From the NCBI GenBank assembly GCA_030704615.1, contig CM060732.1, forward strand, positions 82,111,171 to 82,175,170: a DNA stretch of 64,000 bases, given 5' to 3'. Within the stretch, counting starts at the first letter, position 1. Every line of letters begins with the position of its first letter. The notes below the pieces were generated by a model. The model had not been told where the DNA came from and did not search any database. It worked only from the letters and a program-made list of their open reading frames with translations. A program made the position numbers and the translations under genes. Source of the DNA: Takakia lepidozioides (lineage: Eukaryota; Streptophyta; Takakiopsida; Takakiales; Takakiaceae). Shown here in pieces: positions 55,956-64,000 of this stretch.

Positions 55956-56649
55956 TATCCGGAGGGAAAGAACGCACTGCAGCTCCTACATTCACTGGTT
56001 TGTTTCTCCCTTACGAACAAGGAGAGGCAAAGAACCACAAGTTCTGGTTCTGCGCTGACGATTGCGGCAGATGTGTGCGTGGGACAGTGAGGCCCTCCGT
56101 GGTGAGGAAGCCTACTCCACCAACCGTGTGGCCTGTGAAGATGGGCACAGGTCTCACTCACCAAGCGATCGCAATGCTGGAAGAGGCGGGTTTCTCCCTA
56201 GCCAGACATTCCATTGCACGTGAAGGTGCTTCAAGTACAGTTCACGAGTACCTCCGCTTGACGCTCACTTGTGGCCAACCAGACGGAATGGGAAGCTGGT
56301 TCGACGATTCCCTCCAACCGCATAATACAACGGCAAAATCGAGTCCGCGAGAATGCTTCACGCTCGTGTTGCGGGAACAATGGAAGTGCCTAATCCAGGA
56401 TATGGTCGGGTCTTCACCATGATCTCATCCACATTTGCGCTGCAGGACAAGACGTACGACATCACTGTTTCCAATTTTCCCAATTGTACCTATCCTGATT
56501 TTGTTGGTATGCTTTCAAGTAGTTTGGGAAAGAGAAGGAAGTTTATACCGTGCAAAAACCTTGATCCAAAGCGCGACTTCTTCATTCACCAAGCCACTAT
56601 GAGTTTCAACGAAGTCAACACACTTCTACAGCGGGATACAAGCCCATAG
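55956..56649 (+). pseudogene. MULE-like gene, 3' part with decayed SWIM zinc finger
   Basis: Resumes the gene split at 49586: ISGGKERTAAPTFTGLFLPY, CADDCGRCVRGTVRPSVVRK, LTHQAIAMLEEAGFSLARHS. After a frame switch near 56350 it reads MISSTFALQDKTYDITVSNF, PNCTYPDFVGML and KFIPCKNLDPKRDFFIHQAT. A SWIM domain needs C-x-C...C-x-H. Here the second Cys is Tyr (CTY) and the His is lost with about 17 residues after CK, compared with the copy at 57359-57632. It is therefore inactive as a zinc finger. Confidence 0.55.
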
Positions 56650-56837
56650 AAAGCATGCACTTGACATGAAGAAATATGTGTTTTCCTTGACTACTACTTG
56701 TAATGGAATGACTGTTCAAGTCCAGTGTCTCTCAATGTATGTTGTCTAACATCTTTGCTATGCGTGGGTCAATTCATTTGTCGCATTGGTTTGTCATTTT
56801 GTTTCACACACAAGAAACTACCTTCAGATAGACAGAT

Positions 56838-57072
56838 GATCAAATCAACCTTGTGTTAACACGAGGTTCACTTGAAGTTCTCCAAATCCCCCTTGTGTCG
56901 AAACAAGGTTGATTTTAGTTCTAAGAAAACAACATCGTGTCAACACGAGGTTGATTCGGAGAACTTCATATCAACCTCGTGTTGACACGATGTTGATTTT
57001 TGTTCCAGGAAAACAACCTCGTGTTAACACAACGCATTTCGTTTAAAAAGCTTGTTAACAGAAGGTTGAACT
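56838..57072. repeat. Palindrome cluster 3 (GTGTTGACAC / GTGTTAACAC cores)
   Basis: Five to six hairpins at about 56843, 56887, 56932, 56973, 57013 and a half at 57050: for instance ATCAACCTTGTGTTAACACGAGGTTC-like units. Compared with cluster 1, GCGT/ACGC has become GTGT/ACAC in both arms, so pairing is kept. Spacing is about 40-45 bp, closer than in clusters 1 and 2. Confidence 0.75.
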
Positions 57073-57129
57073 GCGGAAAGCCCGAAACCCTTCATCCGTT
57101 TCACCTTCATGTGGTGAAATCAACAGTTG

Positions 57130-57295
57130 GGGGCCCCACGGTTATAGGCCCACCTTCTTTGTGGTGATGTGGCATGACCTCGACCAGGCTCATGTCACGT
57201 CAGCTGCATGAGCGTAGGCTCACGCCATGTCATCGTTGTGTGAGCGTACGCTCACACGCTCACGCGCCACGTTCACGCGGTAGCGTTGTTGATGT
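57130..57295 (+). repeat. AATAGG/GTGAGCC hairpin module 4
   Basis: CACGGTTATAGGCCCACC, GATGTGGCATGACC and several GAGC/GCTCAC units, including a perfect 20-bp palindrome GTGTGAGCGTACGCTCACAC at 57238-57257. Confidence 0.5.
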
Positions 57296-57298
57296 TGC

Positions 57299-57632
57299 AG
57301 GCTTGGGTGACATCTATCATGGAAGCCCCCCCCCCCTGGATTTGGTCGTGTGTAGACAATGGTCACTTCCGGTTCGCTTCTTCAAGATAAGGCGTATCAG
57401 GTTACAATTGGCACCTGTCCGGACTGCACTTGCCCGAATTTCATTTGCATGCGTGACGGCAGCCTGGGAAAGAAGAGGAAGTGTGTTCTTTGCAAGCACC
57501 TGTACTACATTTTTGTGCGCAGGATGTATTGTAAGTCGTGACCCCAAAAGAGACCAGTACATTCACCAGGCCACACTATCACCTGATGAAGTCCATACTC
57601 TTCTGCAACGTGACAAGTCCGAGACCGGTTAA
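57299..57632 (+). pseudogene. Isolated SWIM zinc-finger exon (MULE-like), intact finger
   Basis: Follows an acceptor-like GTTGCAG. It encodes SLLQDKAYQVTIGTCPDCTC, PNFICMRDGSLGKKRKCVLC and KHLYYIFVRRMYCK, the complete SWIM pattern C-x-C-x(n)-C-x-H. A one-base frame switch near 57535 follows, then RDPKRDQYIHQATLSPDEVH and TLLQRD. It is the same domain as at 56353-56649 but better preserved; no transposase core accompanies it. SWIM domains in MULE proteins bind DNA or protein partners. Confidence 0.65.
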
Positions 57633-57879
57633 GTAGTAGAAATACTGCTTATCTGCATTTCATATTATGCGCGGAAATTGAGTAACAATGAAGCAATAAC
57701 ATAGTGGTGCCTCAGTACATGTCTTCATTCAATCACTTACTCATGTGCCGGTTCTATGCAACTCATATAATACATAGTGATATTCTATCATTGCATAGGC
57801 ATGGATTGTGCTGTCGTTCGTTTCCCAAAAGTGCTCTTGGATTCTCTTATTGCGCTGTGTAGTTGAAGTAGTGTTGGCC

Positions 57880-58045
57880 ATGGGAATAGGTTGGTGGGAA
57901 TAGGTGTCGTTTCTAATACATCCTAGACCCTGGGCTCATGCTTATGAAGCGTGAGCCTAGGCTCACGCTTACTGTGCTAAACGTGAGCCCAGCTCCCAGG
58001 CTCATGGGGCTGAGCTCATGACCTAGCTGCCCTCCACATGTCATC
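57880..58045 (+). repeat. AATAGG/GTGAGCC hairpin module 5
   Basis: Two GGGAATAGG words, a perfect 24-bp palindrome AAGCGTGAGCCTAGGCTCACGCTT-type at 57947-57970 (arm AAGCGTGAGCCT), more GTGAGCC and GGCTCAT units, then GAGCTCATGACCTAGC. Same order as modules 1 and 3. Confidence 0.6.
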
Positions 58046-58700
58046 CCTAAACATGTCTGCGCATCCCATTTCAACTAAATTTTTGGCAAGAAGTACAAAC
58101 CAAGTTCATGGCTAGGCAGCCAATATCCACGCAAATTTTCCATAGATTAGGCTCTATAGGAGAAGTAGGATTAGCTCTTATTTCCTCCTGATCCGGATGA
58201 AATTAGAATCCGAATCATCATAGTTTGATCCCTCACTGTCCAAATTCATGCAGCCACAAGCATCCACCCCTAACATGTTTTCCACTGAACAAGACAATGC
58301 GGCATCTATGTCTATCAACTAATACAAGTGGGGAGGATATTGAGTGCATGCTCACGGCAGAGAAAAAGAACACAAACCATAACTCTGTCTCTGCCACAAT
58401 GTCCCATGTGTTTCAATTACAGTGCCATACACCCAAAAAGGGGGGGGGGCAAAAAGATGCTGCATCAAAGAATTACAAATCCCAAAATCGAATTTTTACA
58501 GTTTGCTCCATCACCCCCAATTCTTCAAGGCTTTGGCTATGACCAGCCAAATCTGGTGCAACCTGAGAGCTTCTCAACAAATAATATAAGGCAGGGGATT
58601 GGTCATCTGGTCCCCCTTCAAAATGATTTGCAGATGAGGAATTGACTTACCCAGTGACCTTGCCAGACTTTCGAGCCTCATCTTGGTTAAGTTTGTAGAC
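58046..58700. other. Unassigned; possible remnants on the minus strand
   Basis: On the minus strand near 58140-58255 a short acidic peptide (MNLDSEGSNYDDSDSNF) resembles the acidic N-terminus of piggyBac-type proteins, but it is too short to name. The rest shows no feature. Confidence 0.25.
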
Positions 58701-58719
58701 GACGTGCAGCAAAGTCGGG

Positions 58720-59121
58720 CCACACAGACTCACTCAGCAGCTCATTGATGTCGGAAAAGAACAAGTTCTAGGATGACCCTCCTTCTTCCGTTCAATCGGG
58801 GACATCTCGTAACACCATCCAGTATTGTGTGTACATGAAATCTGGTCTATCAAGATTCTTCACTTGATAAAGCTCTAAAGCCCTTCACAAATTATCATCT
58901 GCACTAGCTGAGCCAGACTCACGCACGGTAAGAACTCGCTGATACACACCCGAGAACTTGCTCACATCGTGCTTGATGTGGCCCCATTTCACCTCCAATG
59001 ATCGTGCAGGCCTTGCAGTGCAACCATGAGGAATTTGTGAATTGTAATGTGCAGTTACTCGCTCCCAAAAGGCTGCCGATTTTTGCCCGCTGCCTGTGCA
59101 AGGAGGGTGAGAGATGGCCAA
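58720..59121 (-). pseudogene. Myb/SANT-like fragment of PIF/Harbinger or NAM-associated type
   Basis: Minus strand: FWERVTAHYNSQIPHGCTAR, SLEVKWGHIKHDVSKFSGVY, then RVLTVRESGSASADDNL. This follows the pattern W-x-x-V/I-x-x-x-Y...R-x-x-x-S-L-x-x-(R/K)-W-x-x-I-x-x-x-V-x-K-F-x-G-x-Y of the plant Myb-like proteins that accompany PIF/Harbinger transposases (and NAM-associated proteins). After a stop and frame change, 'YQVKNLDRPDFMYTQYWMVL' continues the expected next block. No Harbinger nuclease is nearby. Confidence 0.5.
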
Positions 59122-59753
59122 GTAACTGCGACATAATTGTCATTCTTCATTATCTATGAAATTTGTTTCATTTTCGTGTGCGCGATCTGCCTTGAGCGGA
59201 TGGAACAGCAAAGGTTGGGGGGAAGAGAGGGTGAGACCTGTTGCACCTTGGGTCGCAACGATGGACGGGCGGGCCGAGACTGTAGCAAGAAGAGACTCCC
59301 AGTCCATTTGACCTGGGAGTTGTTGTTAGGGGCAGCGGATCTTGTGGTTGTGCGGGAGAATGTCATTCTCTATAGATAGTGCAGGAGTGTGACAAAATTC
59401 GGTGAGGGTCACTATTTTGAAGTGCGGGAATGTGATGTGAGGTCTTATGAGCCTAAGTGGGGAGTGTGCTTGAGTTGTATATTGAAGGAGTATATCCCAA
59501 ATAGTGTTTATGAGTAGTATTGAGGAAAATAAGTTTATCAAGATAGTATATAAACATACTTTACAAGCTAAATTGTACCACAAACCCTATTCATTCTACA
59601 AATTGTGTTTGGATGGGGAATAAGAAGAATTCCCAAGGCGCAAAGGAGAGGTAGGAGCTGGGCCAGCTAGGGAAAGGGGCGCTAAATGAAAGACGTAATG
59701 CTGATTAGAGATAATCTAATGAGTGAAATACCAAAAGATGAAGCTCGTAGAGT
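59122..59753. other. Unassigned sequence
   Basis: An 80-codon ORF at 59137-59379 shows no known motif and is overlapped by open frames on the other strand. Nothing else was seen. Confidence 0.3.
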
Positions 59754-59840
59754 TGTCGTGCGCATACGTATCGCTACACAACTACATCGCTGTCCAAACC
59801 ACACCACACATATATGCACAATAAAGTAGTCTGCCACAAT
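59754..59840 (-). repeat. 87-bp direct repeat, copy 1 (LTR-like end)
   Basis: Identical over all 87 bases to 60191-60277. Read on the minus strand it starts TGTGGCAGACTAC after an AT and ends GCGCACGACA, i.e. TG...CA. It is either the start of a tandem LTR copy or one terminal repeat of a small TRIM-like element. Confidence 0.75.
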
Positions 59841-60072
59841 GATAGAAAAGCTAAGTACACACTGTTGACACAAAACATGACAACCAAAACCATCACTCTT
59901 TAAAACAGAAGTCGAGCCAGGGGCACCCCAAGCTATGGGGACTCCACCCCACAACAACCTACACTCCCATCATAAGCACACTCAGTCCTAAACGATGCAG
60001 GAGCTCGGTCACGCAGGCTCAACTCGAGAGAGATGAGCCGCGCGACTGCCGCTCTCGTGAAGATAAGACGGT

Positions 60073-60162
60073 TCAGGTGTCAAACTAAACTTGACACCTG
60101 ATTTAACACTTGACCTAAATCCAAGTGTTAAATACAAATAACTAGCTTTATTCTAGCTAGTT
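60073..60162. repeat. Three consecutive hairpins in the LTR-like region
   Basis: Hairpin 1, 60073-60101: arm TCAGGTGTCAA, 7-nt loop, exact 11-bp stem. Hairpin 2, 60102-60132: arm TTTAACACTTG, 9-nt loop, exact 11-bp stem. Hairpin 3, 60140-60162: arm AACTAGCT, 7-nt loop, exact 8-bp stem. The first two abut without a gap. Confidence 0.85.
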
Positions 60163-60190
60163 TCACACTGTGCTTATTTAACTTGACAGC

Positions 60191-60277
60191 TGTCGTGCGC
60201 ATACGTATCGCTACACAACTACATCGCTGTCCAAACCACACCACACATATATGCACAATAAAGTAGTCTGCCACAAT
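60191..60277 (-). repeat. 87-bp direct repeat, copy 2: start of the 3' LTR of gypsy copy 2
   Basis: Lies directly after a polypurine tract (CTAGGGGGG on the minus strand, near 60279-60287), so on the minus strand TGTGGCAG at 60276 is the expected 3' LTR start. The LTR would then run through the three hairpins to about 59841, where the 87-bp sequence begins again. Confidence 0.6.
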
Positions 60278-60535
60278 CGCCCCCCTAGCTGGTGGATAGG
60301 TCCCTCTAACTCCAGATAGCTACAAGATGTAATAGCCACAGCCGTACTAAGTCCTCTATCACTGTCCCTATTGCACTCAAACCCTATAGACCAAGAGGCC
60401 GGGTACAAGAGTAGCCCCATCGTTAGTCGCCGTCTTGCAATCTGTGAACTTGAGCCAGGACCTCGTGTGTTCAAGGTCTCCTAGTAGCTGGGCCTTGCGT
60501 TTCTTGTTAGCCTTCCATGGTTGTATCCACTCCCA

Positions 60536-61395
60536 CTATCCAATGCAATGTGGACATAACCAATCCCCATCCGGAACCATCTCAAGAGGTGGAGTCAAGC
60601 ATCCCATATGCCAACCTCTAGAGCATCGATCACACACCAGCATGGTGGCTACTCCTTTAGCAGACCCACACAACATGCACCTCAAACCTGCAGATACCAC
60701 TGCCAGGTTTGGGTCAATCCTGCCATCGACATTCGGAAGGTGACATGGCGCACAATTACGCACATGGTCCTTCCAAGTTATGCCATCCCGACCCTCCAAG
60801 ACCAAGACGCCTGAGGGCAAGACCTCTCGAACCCTCAAAATAACACATCCTGCAGTCACATCCAAGGTCGTAGGAGCAGTCTGCTGCAGATAGACATAGT
60901 CACCAGGGTTGAATCTCCGAACCCCAGGACGATAGCCCCCACCACGTATGGTAGCATACCTCAACGTATCACGGTGTTGTGCAATGGCAAGGTTCTCGAA
61001 AGCCATGGGCATGACTCTCTTGAACAACTCTGCACGCTGCTCACATGCACGTGCCCACACGTCCGGATCGTCAAGGTTAAGAACTGTAGCAGCTTCTCTG
61101 CGAATGGATGTAGGCAAATCCGGCTCTCGGCCAAAGAGAAGAAAGTATGGTGAGAAGGAGGCAAGTGATGCTTGCTTGCTGAACCTGTAGCCCATGGCTA
61201 ACCAGGGTAACTGAAGGTCCCAATCTCCTAGGTGTCCCTTCTGCAAGCCATACTTGCGCAAACCCCTCTTTACTGTCTGAACAACTCTCTCTGCCAAGCC
61301 ATCGGCCTCAGGATGATCCCGAGAAGTGGTGCGGTGGTCTATCAAGGCCTTGTCACACAACGCCTGAAACTCCCCCCAAGAACTCTCTCCCTTGG
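60536..61395 (-). pseudogene. Integrase core end and complete PHD finger, copy 2
   Basis: Continues the integrase after a one-base frame switch near 61390: GEFQALCDKALIDHRTTSRD, HPEADGLAERVVQTVKRGLR (catalytic Glu), FSPYFLLFGREPDLP, then VREVLPSGVLVLEGRDGITW. The protein ends in a full C4HC3 PHD finger: CMLCGSAKGVATMLVCDRCS, RGWHMGCLTPPLEMVP, DGDWLCPHC, and stops two residues later. PHD fingers read histone H3 tails (methylated or unmodified K4); this one stands where chromoviruses carry a chromodomain. It is coding apart from the frame switch. Confidence 0.9.
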
Positions 61396-62650
61396 TCCGT
61401 GAGTACCTCAGCTGGAGCACCGAATCGGCTAAGCACACAATCCAAGAATGCATACGCAGCTCCCTCACTAGCCTTATCAGGCAATGGAACCAATTCAATC
61501 CACTTGGAGAAGTGCTCCACCATCACCAACACGTACTTGTTGTGGCGCATGGTCAGTGGCAACGGCCCTGCGAAGTCAAGACTCCACCTGTAGCCCAATC
61601 CCATGATCGGAAGAGGGTGCAATTGTGGAGTAGGGGCGTTGAATGAAGCACGCACCCTGTCACACACCATGCACCTAGCCACAAATTGTTGCACCTCTGT
61701 GTGCATACCACGCCACCAATACTGCCCCTGCAGTAGACTATGAGTGCGTCGCACCCCAAAATGCCCCAACTCCTCATGGGCATGGCGCACTAACCGTGCC
61801 CGCTGTGTTGGGCGAGGCACAATCCTCACTCGACCATCCTCCCACACTCGGAGCAGGTGTGTCCCCTCCCACTTGAACCTCTTGGCTCGTTGTAGGATCC
61901 GATCCCTCTCCTTGGCAGTCACAGTGGCTGCCGTGTCTCCAGTGCGGAGGTAATCCAACACAACTGAATCCTCATGTATATCTTTGGCACCACCTTGCTC
62001 ATTGCTGGCCTCAGGGTCCTCAGACACTTGATCTACAGTCATCCCTGTTGCAGGTCCAACCTGGCCTTCCGCTGCCAAGATACACAGAAATGCAGATGCA
62101 TGCCATCCGGGCACCATCTCCTCGTCCGTCTCACCATGCCACCGAGCTCCAGTGTCATCCTGTTGGCTCGTGCATGGATTGCGACTCAACCCATCTGCAT
62201 TGCGATTGACCAAACCCGGTCGATGCACCACCTGAAAGTCATACTCTTGAAGGATGAGTGCCCACCGTGCAAGCTTCCCCGTAAGCTTGTCTGACTCCAT
62301 CAACCACTTGAGTGGTTGGTGATCCGTGACAAGGGTGAAGAGATTGCCGTATAGATAGCACCTGAAGTGTGCCACGGCCCACACTGCAGCTAAGCATTCT
62401 CCCTCATATGAGCTATACTTAGACTCTGCAGCATTGTTCGAGCGACTAGCATAAGCCACTACGAACTCTCTTCCCTCATCATCCACCTGTGTGAGCACCG
62501 CTCCAAGCCCCAGCATGCTCCAATCTGTATGCAGCTGAAAAGGACGCCCCCTGATAGGTCGTCTCAAGATGGGCGCCGAGGTCAACCTCGCCTTGAGCTC
62601 TTGAAAAGCTTGTTCTTGCTCATCTTCCCACTGCCACTCCTGGTCCACCT
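61380..62650 (-). pseudogene. RNase H and N-terminal integrase, copy 2
   Basis: 431 open codons from 62648: RGRPFQLHTDWSMLGLGAVL, YSSYEGECLAAVWAVAHFRC and LVTDHQPLKWLM (RNase H acids). A spacer with ARWHGETDEEMVPGWHASAF follows. The integrase HHCC finger is HAHEELGHFGVRRTH...CMVCD (all ligands kept), then RWSLDFAGPLPL and LTDQGREFLGG. The frame is lost near 61385, just after the second catalytic Asp, and resumes one base over. Confidence 0.92.
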
Positions 62651-62654
62651 TGGT

Positions 62655-63370
62655 CAGCTTGGTTAGAGCCTTTGCAATGGCACTGAATCCCTTAACCGTC
62701 TGTAATAGTTTGCTAACCCCATGAAAGCTCGAACTCGGCTCACATCCGTGGGGCGTGGAACCTGTGCAATGGACTCTACCTTAGTCTGCTGTACCCCCAA
62801 TCCTCCAGGATATATCATGTGACCCAGATACTCAATCTGGTTGTGGAAAAACTTGCACTTGCCCGGATGTAACTTCAATCCGTGCGTCCTTAAGCGCTCA
62901 AATACCCCCTGAAGGTGTCTCTCATGCTCCTCCACCGTAGCACTAAAGATGATGATGTCATCTATGTAGCACCGAGCAAACTCCACCCCTGCTAGAATCC
63001 TGTCCATGACTCTTTGAAACTCAGCGGGAGCGTTTTTAAGCCCAAATGGTAAGAACCGCCACTGGTATAGGCAATCCTTCCCGTGCTCATTGATCCCCCA
63101 GAATGCCGTCTTTTGCTTATCCGCCTCCTTGATCGGCAACTGGTGATATCCGGATCGTAAATCCAACGTGCTAAAGACCTTGGAATGCCCAATGGCATCA
63201 AAGATCTCCTCTGGTGTTGGCATGGCATACCTATCGGACTTGGTCTGACGATTTACAGGCCGGTAATCACCGCACATACGTCTCTCCGTCCAATTGCCAT
63301 AGACATCCTTCTTAGCTGGCATCACTGTGGCTGAAGCATACTCTCCACCAGAGAGCTCCACCAAAACCTG
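62655..63370 (-). pseudogene. Reverse transcriptase, copy 2
   Basis: 234 open codons: [73 protein letters not shown] and CYIDDIIIFSATVEEH with the catalytic YIDD. Then come HNQIEYLGHMIYPGGLGVQQ and SRVRAFMGLANYYRR. A frame switch near 62690 separates it from RNase H, and another near 63370 from the upstream part. All RT acids are intact. Confidence 0.92.
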
Positions 63371-64000
63371 CCTCCCAGAGATCTTGAGTCCTCATCTGAA
63401 TCAAAGACCTCTCCATGTCACTGTATCTATAGGGTCTCCGAAAGATTGGCGTGTCAGTGGCCAACTCAATACAGATCTCTTGACCCTTCAGTGCTCCCAA
63501 GTCCTTCAAACTGAAGGCAAAGCAATTCCTGTAAGCCCTCAGGAACCGCCGTATACGTCGTCTCTCTCCTCCGGTGACAATGGGTCCAATGTCAGGCTCC
63601 CAATTGTCCTCCGTAACTGCAACCTTAAGTCCAGTGGGCTTAGAGGTAGAGGACGCGTCCCGTGGTTGCTATGCTGCAACCTCTTGAGCAGTACTCCCTT
63701 CCTGCTCAGTCAATGACAAGGCCTCATCCTGCCCCATCATCTCATCATTGAGAACCTCCTCAACCCGAGAAGAATCCCCAACCTCATCCATCACAGCTGC
63801 CTTGGCTGCCAACTCCCTCTGAACCTCGAGCACCTCCCACGTGTGCCATGGATGTCTACACCCCGTGGTCCTCACCGGCTCGCCCCCACTCGCTGCCTGT
63901 ACCGTCTCGGTAGGCAGAGAGACCATGAAGGGGAGTGCACTCCGCACTCTACGTTGCTCAGCCATAGCCAAGCTGATAATCCAGGTCAAGCAATTGAGAT
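63360..64000 (-). pseudogene. Methyltransferase motif X tail, linker, shared amber and RT lead-in, copy 2
   Basis: At the window edge the frame reads DLNCLTWIISLAMAEQRR, the end of the C5-methyltransferase domain as in copy 1, then SLPTETVQAASGGEPVRTTG, HPWHTWEVLEVQRELAAKAA and an acidic linker. TAG at 63671-63669 is followed by CAA CCA. Beyond it the same frame stays open through EDNWEPD-type sequence and KDLGALKGQEICIELATDTP, then IFRRPYRYSDMERSLIQ, to a break near 63370. The methyltransferase is therefore part of this copy too, cut only by the window. Confidence 0.82.
63663..63671 (-). promoter_or_regulatory. Candidate stop-codon readthrough signal (TAG CAA CCA), copy 2
   Basis: Same nine bases and same protein position as 27528-27536. 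Flanking codons differ (GCA GCA before it here, GCT ATC in copy 1), so the stop is conserved against a diverged background. Confidence 0.6.

Larger units (their letters stand above)
60278..64000 (-). mobile_element. Ty3/gypsy methyltransferase/PHD element, copy 2 (inverted, continues beyond the window)
   Basis: Same family as 20.1-30.6 kb, read on the minus strand: end of methyltransferase motif X, linker, shared amber, RT, RNase H, integrase, full PHD finger, 3' UTR of about 260 bp, polypurine tract and LTR. It has only a few frame breaks and no premature stop apart from the shared amber, so it is much younger or better preserved than copy 1. Gag, protease and most of the methyltransferase lie outside the window. 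Confidence 0.88.

Noticed and set aside
58140-58255. piggyBac N-terminus on the minus strand
   Set aside because: Only an acidic Asp/Ser stretch of about 20 residues; too little to support the family.

Overview
The window looks like plant-lineage (streptophyte) nuclear DNA from a large, repeat-rich genome. The only clearly intact host gene is a three-exon nodulin-like/MFS transporter (9272-11658) with GT-AG introns. Gene fragments of plant type (ribosomal protein eL27, an OSB/PDF-motif organellar DNA-binding protein) and plant-type transposons (CACTA, MULE, Ty3/gypsy with and without a chromodomain, copia, LINE, piggyBac-like, tRNA-derived SINE) fit a charophyte alga or a seedless land plant. 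The species cannot be fixed from the sequence. No rRNA gene, CRISPR array or bacterial operon is visible.

Layout. 0.6-4.7 kb: decayed piggyBac-like coding sequence between GTGAGCC/AATAGG hairpin modules, plus one copy of an unknown dispersed coding repeat whose inverted partner lies at 16.7 kb. 9.27-11.66 kb: the MFS gene. 13-14.9 kb: SINE head, end of a CACTA element, copia fragment, unknown ORF. 18.9-30.6 kb: a Ty3/gypsy element whose gag is split by a 3.3-kb CACTA element (21434-24733) with a 3-bp target duplication. The CACTA element itself carries several copies of captured OSB exons. The retroelement encodes protease, a C5 DNA methyltransferase, reverse transcriptase, RNase H, integrase and a C-terminal PHD finger. 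31-32 kb: duplicated eL27 exons. 32.8-36.8 kb: CACTA (En/Spm) transposase, minus strand. 38.4-43.8 kb: an exon-intron gene of unknown function broken by a LINE and by another CACTA end. 47.5-56.6 kb: a MULE-like transposase gene split by a chromodomain gypsy element with recognisable LTRs (49587-55955). 56.8-58.0 kb: palindrome cluster, isolated SWIM exon and hairpin modules. 59.75-64.0 kb: a second, inverted copy of the methyltransferase/PHD gypsy element, whose methyltransferase runs off the window edge.

The most interesting system is the gypsy family that joins a DNA methyltransferase (chromatin writer) and a PHD finger (chromatin reader) in one retrotransposon. Both copies share an in-frame amber codon in the context TAG-CAA-CCA between the methyltransferase part and the polymerase part, which matches the UAG-CAR-YYA readthrough signal. 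All other stops in copy 1 are one C-to-T step from a sense codon, the mark of cytosine deamination. A second unexplained signal is a set of palindromes sharing a GCGTTGACGC-type core with covarying arms (near 4, 42, 45 and 57 kb).
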